In this document: positions 22,774 through 33,060 of the stretch, in pieces
How positions within the stretch are numbered: the stretch's first letter is position 1
Layout: every line of letters starts with the position of its first letter
Origin: Nematostella vectensis
Lineage: Eukaryota; Cnidaria; Anthozoa; Actiniaria; Edwardsiidae
Reading direction: 5' to 3'
DNA length: 56,255 bases
NCBI RefSeq assembly: GCF_932526225.1
Contig: NC_064034.1
Location: 21,915,747-21,972,001, forward strand
Position numbers and translations under genes: made by a program
Notes under the pieces: model-generated
What the model saw: the letters and a program-made list of their open reading frames with translations, nothing else
The model's database searches: none
What the model was told of the DNA's origin: nothing

Positions 22774-25700
22774 ACACTCTGTCGGGTACCGCAAATGGTT
22801 TGAATTTTGAAAATGTTTTAAAAAGTAAAAAAAAAAACAAGCTCTAATTCAAGCATTCTACAGGAACTCAAAAAGTATTTATTTCTCAAAGCCGAAAGCC
22901 CTATTCACTCTTATTAGACCTATCGCAGTTCTAACACAACCTCCTCGAGAGACTAACGAATACCAGTTTTTGATGCATTTATTCTTCTGGTTTACGATCA
23001 CGACTATTTGGGCCTTTTGTATTGCTCCAACAACAATATATGCAAACACAATAAAGCAACAATGTTTGAATAATAACACCGTTACTTTATAGCGGATAGA
23101 GTTACAGAGAGTTACACTAAAAACTTATATGGAGTTTTTATCTTGATTGCTATCCTAGCACCAGGGGAACGTGTTTTGTTCAATAGAATGCCTATAGGTA
23201 ACAAAACCATCGGCTAAACATATTCTCAAGTCTTGATCAGGATTAGCATTTTGTTTTCAGCTAATTTTGATTGTCTTTCTTGGTCACTTTAGGTTCCCTC
23301 TCGTGATAAGATACTCCTTCTCGTGTTGCAGATAGTAATAACTATATTGGCGGACTTATCCAATAATCAAAATCACATTATCTTACATTCGAGCATTTCT
23401 CAGCAAAGTCTCTATGAGCCAGTATATATGATAAGAAGCAAATTAGTGAACGAGTATTTCAACAATGCTGTGTTGTAATAGGTCAATTTATGGTTGCCAG
23501 TATTCTTCAGAAACAGAACATTATGTAAATTAACAACACATTATTATAACAGTGGTCATTTCGACGCTATCAATTCTCATGACTAGAAATCAAGCTAAGG
23601 TAGTTGTTAACCGGTATATTAACTTTTACGACAAAAATAATAAAATTGTAAGTCAGACGTGATATAGGGTTGTATGACTAACATCGCATTGTGATATCCC
23701 TCAGGACTTTTGTCTTTTATATTTTCCTCTCGTGGGGCTTTTGACGCAACAATTCCATCAATGACCCTGATAAGCGCAGTAGCAGCCGACTGACATTGCG
23801 CGTAGGCCAGCGGGCTCAAGTGATTATCATAATCTAAAGCCTCCCACGCAAGCTACTTCGCATAAGAATTGGAGAAATAGTGAGCTGCTGTCTGGGAGCC
23901 CTGTGGTATAGAGTACCCATTCGGCGCGTAGCCAGGATAAACATACGAAAACGTATTTTTTTATTATAAGATTATACGATTTTTTTATTATATATAAATA
24001 AAATTGACGATCGAGTATTGGACATGGGGAAGTTGCTGTATGCCCCTACTACCACTAAATCACAGTTTATCAGTACGTGCGGCCACTTTACGCAAAGCAA
24101 GTAATTACTGCTGGATATCTGTAGGAAGCTTGGTCTAAACACATACTATAGGTCACCAACAGTACTTAGATGTTTCCGATTTCTAGCTATTTCCTGTTTT
24201 ATATAATCATGACGAGGCAAGGCGGGAGAAAAACATATCAACAAGAAATATCTGATTTGCACATGAGACATGATCTTGCATGATCTTGAGACATAGGAAC
24301 ATCTTAAAAGAGGAAAACCTTATCCACAAACATTAAGAAACACGATGGATTAATAACGAAAATTTCGCTGAAATAAATCACTTTAAAACTTATCTTTGTT
24401 TTAGGATTAACCTTCACTTATCAAAAGAGGTTAAGATATTGGTTCGAACATCATTTTTCAATATATAACGTACAATATTGATTTATTTTGATACCTCAAT
24501 ACAAAAGACCCCTTGAAGCTTGAAAAAAAAATCGAGGTATCGAAAAGATACTAAGGCAATTCATTGATGGTGTTGACGTGCTAACCTCTACTTAATAAGG
24601 ATAAACTTCAATGCAATAGAATAATAATAAAAAACTAATAACCATCAACAATAACGGGAGGTACGTATCAGTACGCAAATTATAACTACTACAAGGACCT
24701 ATTCCTGGGCGTGTGTAGAGAGGATAAAGTTCTTGACGACCACAAACCATCTGGAACAAGAAATTATCTGCAAAATCTTGAAAACTAAAATGTTTTGTCG
24801 AGAAATTGCTTTTACGTAACACGGTCTTTCTATGGTCTTTTAAGTGTTATCAATAACAAAACAAAAACCCATTATTTATTTTCAAAGCTCTAGCATCAAT
24901 GACAGCTTCCATTTCTGCTGGCGAAATGCCTTGTTTTCGAGCAAGAGAAGATAAGAATGGCCAGAGAAATGATAAGTGTGAGTTCGTAAATTAAGCAATT
25001 GAGTGTAAAATGTGAAAAAAAAAGCCAAGAAAATGTATTTTTGGGCAATGAACAAGTAGGATCAAATCGACCCTAGGCTATCGCTGTATACATTTCGATA
25101 GCGAGGCCATTGCATGAAATCCGGGCATGTTTTCAATGCTTCTAGACTTCTCAAAAACGTGTCAACGCTTTTATTGGAAAACATACAAAGATATGGTATA
25201 CATGCACTAAATGGCAAGTGCTTAGACGATGGTGGTCTCTTAGACTGATAGAGTATTTAGAAGTGCAATACACTTATCTTTTAGAGAGCAGACATTATTT
25301 TCAGAAACTGGAAAGCAGCACCTAAATGGGTAAATAACATTCAGCCTTTTGAGCCCATGACAGTGGCCTAGGGTATCTTTTAAAAGTAAAAGGGCCATTT
25401 TCTGTTGATGATAGTTTTCGAGATTTGAGATCGGTTTGTTCGATTAAGATAGCCTTTCGCTCGTCAGTGCGTATTCCTGGTGGTTATAGGCAACAACAAC
25501 AAAAAAAAAAACGAAAATTAACTCTCCTTTTAACTTGCACTCTTTTAAGGTTTAGATAAACGAACGCAGATAACAGTGCATTCTGATATGTTTTTAGTTC
25601 GCGTGAGTTATACGCGATAAATTCAGTGCCGAGTTTTAGATATCGCTGGAAATAAAATCAGGTGGTTTTATTCAGATGTGCTTGTTGGTCATTCACCTAT

Positions 25701-25954
25701 TAGGTCTATTAGGATTTAAAGCTTAGAATTACTTTAAACATTAAGGTCATTATAAAACTTGTATCATATCAACTGACTCTACTAATAAAAGCCTACGGTT
25801 CTCCATAGACTATTTACGAGTGAACCTTAAAATTTACGCATATGACAAGTACAATAACGAAAACAGCGAAAGCGATTCCCTGCTGTTGTAGACGGGCTTC
25901 CGACGTATTTAGTTATTCCTCAAGAAAGATCAAAAGTTTAATGGTATCACTTAC
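22774..25954. other. Long intron, probably hiding at least one small exon
   Basis: AT-rich. The signal-peptide exon leaves phase 1 and the LamG exon needs phase 2 input, so one or more exons should lie between 20,762 and 25,954. Weak candidates are seen on the minus strand near 24,700-24,751 (start 2, end 2, as needed, but donor GTCCTT is poor) and near 24,890-24,950. Neither has a recognisable domain. Confidence 0.35.
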
Positions 25955-26036
25955 GAGGCTGTTCATCCGGTGATGGAAACCGACCCTCCAACACTTGTAC
26001 AAGCAAGAACTCCAATAATAACACGAACAGAGGCAT
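25955..26036 (-). CDS. Adhesion GPCR first coding exon: signal peptide
   Basis: ATG at 26,036 opens MPLFVLLLEFLLVQVLEG, then RFPSPDEQP, then a near-perfect donor (GTAAGT) in phase 1. The hydrophobic core of about 14 residues followed by a small residue (Gly) is a typical signal peptide. An in-frame TAG stands two codons upstream, so this ATG must be the start in this frame. A phase-1 exit is usual for exons before extracellular modules. Assignment to the receptor gene rests on strand, position and the absence of another gene between. The direct splice partner is not found. Confidence 0.7.
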
Positions 26037-26219
26037 CGTCTAGCGGTCCTGTTTTGTCGTCAAGCCCGCCGTCCTTGCGTCGCAGTGTCCAGCAGATGAG
26101 AAATCGAAAGAAGATGTAGTGCACACTCCAATGGATGAGTCAAACTAATCACACCTCCAAGCTGCTTGTCGTTTCTCTAGCCCGTTAAATTTAGTCATGC
26201 CAGACTCGCACTACACCAG

Positions 26220-26387
26220 CCAATCAGAATTCGATGTCTACTCCTGCAATAAGTTCATCGAGTCCCAGCTAGCTTTTTAGGCGATTAATTTGCGAAACCA
26301 CAACTATTTGTGCGTGGTGGTTTGTTCCCCGGCAGCAAATCGGTATCAAGTTTTTTTTCTGTTGTGATTAGATGTTATCGATTTATA
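26220..26387 (-). promoter_or_regulatory. Candidate promoter elements upstream of the receptor gene
   Basis: On the minus strand a TATAAAT box (26,381-26,387) lies about 345 bp before the ATG. An inverted CCAAT (CTGATTGG, 26,220-26,227) lies about 185 bp before it. Both are short and could be chance matches. No transcription start can be placed. Confidence 0.2.
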
Positions 26388-27622
26388 GAACCATGTCATG
26401 AAAGTTCGAGTGTTTAAATGAACGATTGGCTTAGGCCTGTGGCAAAAATAAGACAACGCACCAGCTTGCCGTCGAAACTCGGCATTCTAAGGCGCATCAC
26501 TAGCCTTAATCGCCTTCCTTAATTGGTAAACTTTAATAACGAAAATACATCTGAAGAAGGAAGCATTTTGAAGGATTCAGGTTTGTTTATATTTCAAAAC
26601 TACCTGAAAAAAGGCCCTAACGCTATAGAGTGAATATAACCAGCTAAATATCAACGGGATAATAACCCGTTCAGGAGGAAAATCAAAGTTACCTTGTTTA
26701 CAGGGCAACAGGACAGGCACTCTTTCAAAAGCTACCTACTGTGAACTGTAAATCGCTCCTGTCACCTATCAAGATTTTTATCATACAAGTCAAATGCACG
26801 CCTTAGTGAATAAATAGTCAGAACGGCGCTTGAGAGGAATGAACCACGCTATTCCCATAAAATCCTTTTGGTATTGAGTTAGTCACAAGATCGAACAAAT
26901 CTGTTCTTGTGGCGCCTTCCGTATGTCAACCTGACATTAAATCATCTTGGAGGGGAAGTGTTTTGAAGTCCGAGTGCCACAAGTTTTTCAATCTTTCCAA
27001 TAATAGAGATCGTTTTTCATCGTAATATTCCCAGATACTCGAAAAAAATGTATAATTTTCTAAATCTTTAAACTGGCAATATTGATAATACCGTCATTTT
27101 GAGCTATATTCAGCGAGGAAGCGAGAACTACGTCAATAAACGTTTTGTCTAGTCGTCTCTTGCCGAATTTTTAAACATCACTTTCATGTTTGGGAACCCG
27201 ACCAAGAAAAGTCTTATTATTCCAAATATTTCAATTATTTGACTAGTTTCCGAATATTGGATACTGCCTATGAACACAGCATTTGTGTCTAATTTTAGAG
27301 ATACTTTTCAATTAGAACATAGCAAAAAAGTCTTATTTTCTGAAAAAAATATTTCTTACGTACAATAAAGCTGAAATTTGACTGGATGCCATTTTATTAA
27401 TTTTCATCCGAAAAAGTATTATAAATTTCCGAGTGACTCTAAAAAATCGGTAATATCCTGTTTCTTATAGAGGTTATTGCGTTTATTTTAGATATGTTTA
27501 ATAACTTCTCTGATTTTTAATCAGATTGCTTTAAGCCCTTAAGCAAATTTCTACAATACTTTAGATTCATATTCTATAGTCTATATTAGACAAAATAAAG
27601 GAAAAAAGAAAGTAAAAATATG
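26388..27622. other. Intergenic AT-rich DNA
   Basis: No gene, tandem repeat or mobile element is supported here. One small inverted repeat (CACAAGA...TCTTGTG) is present near 26,885-26,912. Confidence 0.4.
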
Positions 27623-28075
27623 TATTATATGGCTAGGATAGTAAGCGCGCTCTGATTGGCTGATTTAACGGGCGATATTTTCCCAGATCTCCCAGACCGG
27701 CGGGCCGTCTTTTCCGTATCCGGACCGGGAAATTCTGTAAGCTTTTTTTGGTGTTGTTTTGTTCGGTCGCGCGGACTTCGCTAAAACAAAATCGACCAAA
27801 AAAACAGAATCAACCAAAAAAACAAACAAACAGTCTTAGAAGTTGATAATGAGCGACGAGGAGCACTTTGAGTCGGAGTTTTATAATTCTGACAAGATTG
27901 TAAAATAATTTTTTTACAAGAATATATGACGAGCCGGCGAGCGCACAAACAAACAAATGAATAAATAACAAGGGGTGACAATAGCCAAATGAGTCTCTTT
28001 AAGATTCTACAGCTTATGCAATATTTCCATCCGCAAATGTTCGAAGGGGAGGATGAGTATTTGGCGATTTTCATT
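27623..28075 (+). repeat. Dispersed repeat A, copy 1 (promoter-like, short acidic ORF)
   Basis: Begins ATTATATGGCTAGGATAGTA, then GCGCGCTCTGATTGGCTGAT. It continues with TTTTCCGTATCCGGA, a GTGTTGTTTTGTTCGG segment, AATCGACCAAAAAAACAGAAT and a short ORF at 27,849-27,908 (MSDEEHFESEFYNSDKIVK). It ends in CATAACAAGGGGTG-like and GTCTCTTTAAGAT segments, then GCAATATTTCCATC. Copy 2 at 30,431 follows the same order. The first part has an inverted CCAAT and resembles a promoter and first exon of a mobile-element or repeated-gene family. The family is not identified. Confidence 0.65.
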
Positions 28076-28109
28076 AGAAAAATAATATATAGATTTAGGC
28101 ATTGCCTAA

Positions 28110-30000
28110 AAACTGAGCTCCAAACGACCAAATCTTTGCTTATTTTCGCTTAATAATTTCAGAAATATCAAATATTATTATATATACAGATTTCACAGAT
28201 CACGCGACCAACTTGTTAAACCCCCTTCCCCCCAATATTGACATCTACATGACACATAACATGTTTTCTTTTCATTTTTTGTTCCGGCCTCAGGGTAGTT
28301 TTACTTTTAGTGACGTCATCGATGACGTCACGTGACCATCCCACTGTGATGTCATTGATGACGTCAAAATCACACGACCATATTGTTGCACACCCCTTGA
28401 CACATACCAAGTTTGGTTGTCGTATGATGTTTTGTTAAGGAGATATGAAAATAGATGACATCGGGGTAGTTTTGCTTAAAGTGACGTCATCGATGACGTC
28501 AGGCATCACGTTACTATATCTTGGCACCGCCCTTGACACATACATGACACCTACCAAGTTTGGTTGTTATACAATGTTTCTTTCAAGAAATATAAATGTC
28601 TTTTTTATTTTGATGACGTCGGCATATTTTGCTTCTAGTGACGTCATTGATGACGTAACAATCACACGTTACAATATTGGAGCACCCCCTTGACACCAAC
28701 ATGACACCTACCAAGATTTGTTGTCATATGATATTTCGTTCATGAGATAATATAGAGCTCCAAACGACAAAATCTTTGCTAATTTTCGGTAATTTAAATA
28801 TTATTAATAATATTAAATATTATTATATCTCTGTTTTTGACGACGTCAACGATTTCACAGATCACGCGACCAACCTGTTATGTCCCCTTCCCCCCACATC
28901 TACATGACACATAACAAGTTTAGTTGCCAAACGCGGTCACTTCCATATAGGGAAACTAATATATTCCTTATTTGAAAGAACTGCATGATTCTTGTTATTT
29001 TTAAGGTTATCGTACCGCAAGTGCTTCGTAATCAATAGGACTTGTAATCAGAACAGCAAAAAAAGTGACTGTGACCATCTTTAGTCAATGGAGAAAGTAT
29101 GTGCTCGGTAGCAGTCCCTCAAAACGACAACGTTTTCTCCATATGAAATATATATTTTTTTATTTTGATGACGTCAGCATATACTTTATTGCAGTGACGT
29201 TCTCGATAATGTTTTTGCTTTTAATCACGTTTTTTTTGCTTTAAGTGAGGTAATCGATGACGTCACACAACACGTGACCATATTGCTGCATCCCCCTTGA
29301 CACCTATCGAGTTTGGTTGCCATACGATGCTTTCTTCGTGAAATACAAATATTTTTGTTTTGATGACGTCAGCATATCCATGCTTCTAGTGACGTCATCG
29401 ATGAAGTCACAATCACATGACTGTATAGGTGCACCCCCTTGTTACATACATGACACCTACCAAGTTTGGTTGTCATGATGTTTCGTTTAGTAGAAATATG
29501 AATAAAAATATGACATCGGAATTGTTCGTCATCGATGACGTCACACATCACGTGACCATATCTTGGCACCGCCCTTGACACATACATGACACCTACCAAA
29601 TGGTTATTATACAATGTTTTCTTCAAGGGATATGAATGTTTTTTTTATTTGGTGACGTCAGCATATTTTCTTTTAGTTACGTCATTGATGACGTCACAAT
29701 CACGCAACCGCATTTGAGCACCCCCCCTTGACACCAACATGACACCTACTGAGTTTGGTTGTGAAACAATGTTTCTTTCAAGAAATATGAAAATTCTTGC
29801 TTTTTATCACATTTTTCGCTTTAAGTGACGTCATCGATTACGTCATACCACACGTGACCATATTGTTGCATCCCTATTTACAACTACATGACACCTACCG
29901 AGTCATACCACACGTCATACCACACGTGACCACAGTTTTGAACTTTTCTTGACACACACATGACACCTGCCAAGTTTGGTTGTCATACGATGCTTTTTTG
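28110..30000. repeat. Array of ~150-bp units with CRE-type palindromes
   Basis: About eleven diverged units at roughly 150-bp spacing. The recurring phrase CATGACACCTACCAAGTTTG plus GTTGTCATACGATG occurs near 28,249, 28,397, 28,542, 28,700, 28,903, 29,298, 29,448, 29,588, 29,738, 29,888 and 29,960. Most units also carry TGACGTCATCGATGACGTCA or a near match: perfect at 28,311 and 28,482, near at 28,347, 28,639, 29,245, 29,390, 29,526, 29,677 and 29,826. This 20-mer is its own reverse complement and contains two TGACGTCA (CRE/ATF) sites. A larger block (GAGCTCCAAACGAC to CCTTCCCCCCA) is repeated at about 28,113 and 28,755. No coding potential. Confidence 0.8.
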
Positions 30001-30304
30001 GGACGTACGGCCGGACATCGCGTCACGAAAACCCGAGTCGATGGGTTACCAATATCAGTTGCCATATTTTTTTGTATACGCGCCACGTAGAAGCTCCGCT
30101 ACAACTTCCTGGGAAAGATCCTGTTCCCTAGACCCACCTCTAGCTACGCGCCTAATATTGTGAGCAAAGAGAGCTCACAATTAGCCAAAGTTATCACGTG
30201 TATAGCTGTCACGTGCAAGGTTGTCAGATGCATATCATAGCATGTCATGGACAAGGCACGCACGGTTGTCAAGTACAATGTTGCTACTACAAGTTTGTCA
30301 CATA

Positions 30305-31711
30305 CACCTATTTCAAAAAAGGTTGTCAGTGCAAATGGTTAATGGCAAATAGTAAATGGCAGTTCTAAGCCCGAACGGTGCTTCTGGGTACTAATCATTC
30401 GTAAAATTAAAGGTGTTAAATAAAGTCTATTATTATATGGCTACGATAGTACGCGCGCTGTGATTGGCTAATTGGTAGTCGTGACATTCCCGTATTACCC
30501 GTATCTAAGGGCATTACGGAATTACGTATTGCCCTACGAAAAAAAAAATTCACAATCTTCTGTTTGATGAATTTTTTCCACCTTTAAACTGCAAAATGAG
30601 CGACAGCGAGCATTCGAGTAGCGAATTCTAACACCCAGAATAAACAGAAATGGTTGATTGGCGGGCAGTCTTTTTCCGTATCCGGAGCGGGACATTTTGT
30701 GAGCTTTTTTGTGTTGTTTTGTTCGGTTGCACGAATTTCGCTCAAGCAGAATCGACCAAAAAACCAAAGCCACCAAAAAAAAAGACAAGAAACAAACAGG
30801 TCTTAAAGTCGATAATGGAAGAGGACGAGCACTCTGAGTCGGAGATATATTATCCTGCAGAGATTAAAAAGAAAAATTTTGACAACGAAAAGAAAAAACA
30901 ATAAGATGACTAGCCGCCACCGATAGCCAAGAAATACGAAGCTTAAGTTATTTATATCGGATAACCAAACAAATGAATACATAACAAGGGGTGTAAAAGC
31001 CCAGAAAAGTCTCTTTAAGATAAGTACTGCCTGTTATTTGTAAATGCAATATTTCCATCAAATCATAAAGCAGCACAAAGCGATTGGCCCTTTTATTTTC
31101 TTTCAGAAGTTTGTTCTCTAAATACCGTGGAGTTTTAGAACTAAACATTCCATTCATGCCGTGAAGACTGACATCTGAGCTTTCTTTGTTATTGTTCGGA
31201 TCAACTTTACCTATGATAAAACCTGTAGCTTTCAGAAGGTGCAAATAGTAGCCCGAAAAGTCGTCCAGTTACTTGTTGTTGAATATTTTCACTCATTTAC
31301 ATTTTTGATTTGACAGCGCGCGAGTATTTCTTGTTTTCCCGCCTTTTTTAAATCGATCGATAAACTAATCGATATTCGCGCGAAAGCGAAAGTTGATTTG
31401 TTTTCTTGTCATTTCTATTTTAAAAAGCCATATAATAAACAAACAGTAACTTACCGCCGCAACAAACAATAAGCAAAGCCTCGGTCGATACGCCAAAGCC
31501 TCAGTTTGATTCTCCCCGGCATGACCTCACTCTCGGTTAGTAAGTAGTTAGCAATGTCAGAGACATACATTGATGATCTTTAATGGAAAATTGGTTGATT
31601 TATCCATATTCTTCAGCATTTAGTAGAAATTTAATGAGACCCATGGTTCCTTTTGGTCCTAGAACTGCCATTTGCCGTTTTGCACCGACAACGTTTTTTT
31701 TGAAATAGGTA
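30305..31711. repeat. Long inverted repeat enclosing repeat A copy 2
   Basis: The left arm (30,305-30,370) reads CACCTATTTCAAAAAAGGTT, then TGTCAGTGCAAA, then AAATGGCAGTTCTA. The right arm (31,655-31,711) is its reverse complement with small indels. A direct phrase GTTGTCACGTGCAAGG also occurs near 30,208 and 31,737. Arms of about 60 bp bounding 1.4 kb suggest a transposon with inverted ends or a local inverted duplication. Confidence 0.6.
30431..31060 (+). repeat. Dispersed repeat A, copy 2, with two short acidic ORFs
   Basis: Same order as copy 1: ATTATATGGCTACGATAGTA, GCGCGCTGTGATTGGCTAAT, then CCGTATCCGGAGCGGGA, TTTTGTTCGGTTGC, AATCGACCAAAAAACCAAAG. ORF 30,815-30,904 reads MEEDEHSESEIYYPAEIKKK and further lysines. 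A second, shorter ORF at 30,596-30,631 reads MSDSEHSSSEF. Copy 1 has MSDEEHFESEF. The shared start MSD.EH..SEF, seen three times, suggests a real coding start of a repeated unit. It ends with ACATAACAAGGGGTG and GTCTCTTTAAGAT like copy 1. Confidence 0.62.
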
Positions 31712-32916
31712 TATATTCATCAAGTGCAGTTTCAAGTTGTCACGTGCAAGGCTATCATTTGAAAATAATCAACATTGTCAAAGCTAGGATTATCATGTAC
31801 GTAAAGTTGTTACATGTACGACGCCAGTTCCATGAATTTATCACGTGGTTTTATAAAATAGCTACATTCAACCCGTGCTCTGATTGGCTAATTTTTCTAT
31901 GAAAAAGAAAAGGATAATCCATAGAGATAAACAATAAAGAAATTATTTCTGGCAACCGAAAGTTCGCCAGAAAATATTGAAAGCTAGATAACACAAAACG
32001 ATATCATTTTTCAAAATTGAAATTTTAAAATGAATTTTAGGTGCAGTAATCTTTAAATCTTTTTTAATAAAAAAGAAAGAAAAACAATCCTTCATTTGTG
32101 CTGTTTTTTCAATTGTGTTGAACTTCCGTCGCACGACACGGAGTTATGATTTCGGCTACTTGGTCATTGTAGAAGATGCATAAAAATATTCGGGATTTCC
32201 ATACGACACTACCCAAAATTAATATCCAAGATTTGTCAAAACCGAGTTTTAAGTTCCTTTTTGTTTATTCGATGGTACCCGCCAAATTGCAAATGTTACG
32301 GCGTCTGGTTTGCTATTTCTAAGCTAATATTTAGTCTGAGAATAAAACGGTTCAAGCAATGCGGCAGCGTAGCCTAAGAAAAAGGACAAATGATACGAGG
32401 AGGTAGAGTAGAGTCTCTTAGCCGTCATTAAAGGATAAAATTCGATTGGAAAACAGCGTTTTCATTCATGGAGTTGCTTAGTGAAATATGTCATGAATGC
32501 ATAGCGATAAGGTTCTTTGAAAAAAAAACAATCTTTTGAACAAATTCCGATCGAAAGAAAAGTGTCGTTAGGTTGAGCACAAATAAATATATTTACGAAC
32601 ATTATTATCCGTTTTTTATAAATTTTATAGATTTCCGCGCACTTGCTACTTGTCATAAAAGCAATGGTCCATACTTAGCGTGCATATATACATTTCTGAA
32701 AGCCCTTGGAAAGACAAAGAGCACACGGCAGCTATAGTATCATAGTAGTATTACAATAGATTCTTACGTCACCATCGTGCTCTCTAAACCTTCCGTGTGC
32801 TCCTAAAACAGAATATATACGCATAACAAGAATGGATCATTCCTTTAAAAATTGCAGGTTTGTGTGTGTGTACCGTGACAATAATTTGACTCACTGGACG
32901 CATTCCTGTAATAAAC
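31061..32916. other. Intergenic DNA with repeat remnants
   Basis: A third short piece related to repeat A (GTGCTCTGATTGGCTAAT) is at about 31,874-31,892. A minus-strand ORF ends near 30,948 and its upstream part near 31,290 could start MSENIQQQVTG. I recognise no domain. No further gene is supported. Confidence 0.35.
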
Positions 32917-33060
32917 AGGGGCGGATCTTGGGGGGGGGGGGGGGGGGGCGAGGGGGCCCCGTGGCTTAAAAATAACAAGAAATATAAGGAGATATACGGA
33001 AGAACAACAAAGTCCGCCCCCTCTTTCTGAAACTTTTTCTTGCCCCCCCCCCCCCCCCGT
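32917..33060. mobile_element. Poly-G/poly-C bounded short insertion
   Basis: GGGGCGGATCTTG followed by a G-run (32,930-32,948) is mirrored by GTCCGCCCCC (33,012) and a C-run (33,043-33,058). The inverted ends and homopolymer edges within 145 bp look like a tiny non-autonomous repeat of a kind frequent in cnidarian DNA. Homopolymer lengths may be unreliable in the assembly. Confidence 0.45.

Larger units (their letters stand above)
1..26036 (-). other. Adhesion GPCR gene, 5' (extracellular) part
   Basis: Gene model built from eleven exons on the minus strand. Ten of them have recognisable splice sites at each internal end; the leftmost is cut by the window. Domain order is signal peptide, LamG-like, FN3, FN3, FN3, Ca-binding EGF, HormR, GAIN (start). 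HormR followed by GAIN is diagnostic of adhesion GPCRs, in which GAIN self-cleaves at the GPS just before the 7TM bundle. GPS and 7TM are not in the window. Reading phase agrees at junctions LamG/FN3-1, FN3-1/FN3-2a, FN3-2a/2b, FN3-2b/FN3-3, FN3-3/EGF, EGF/HormR-1, HormR-1/HormR-2 and GAIN-1/GAIN-2. Two junctions do not fit and probably hide further exons: signal peptide (phase 1) to LamG, and HormR-2 to GAIN-1. Ligand and specific orthologue are unknown. Confidence 0.85.

Noticed and set aside
23619-23825. Minus-strand ORF with SPLAYAQCQSAATALIRVID as a receptor exon
   Set aside because: It looks protein-like, but the acceptor gives the wrong phase, there is no usable donor and no domain is recognised. 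Left unannotated.
24700-24751. Minus-strand mini-exon between signal peptide and LamG
   Set aside because: Phase fits (2 in, 2 out), but the donor GTCCTT is poor and the peptide is not informative.
30948-31244. Minus-strand 98-codon ORF as a gene
   Set aside because: It lies within a repeat shared with 27.9-28.1 kb, with no domain and no supporting splice or promoter signals beyond a possible start near 31,290.
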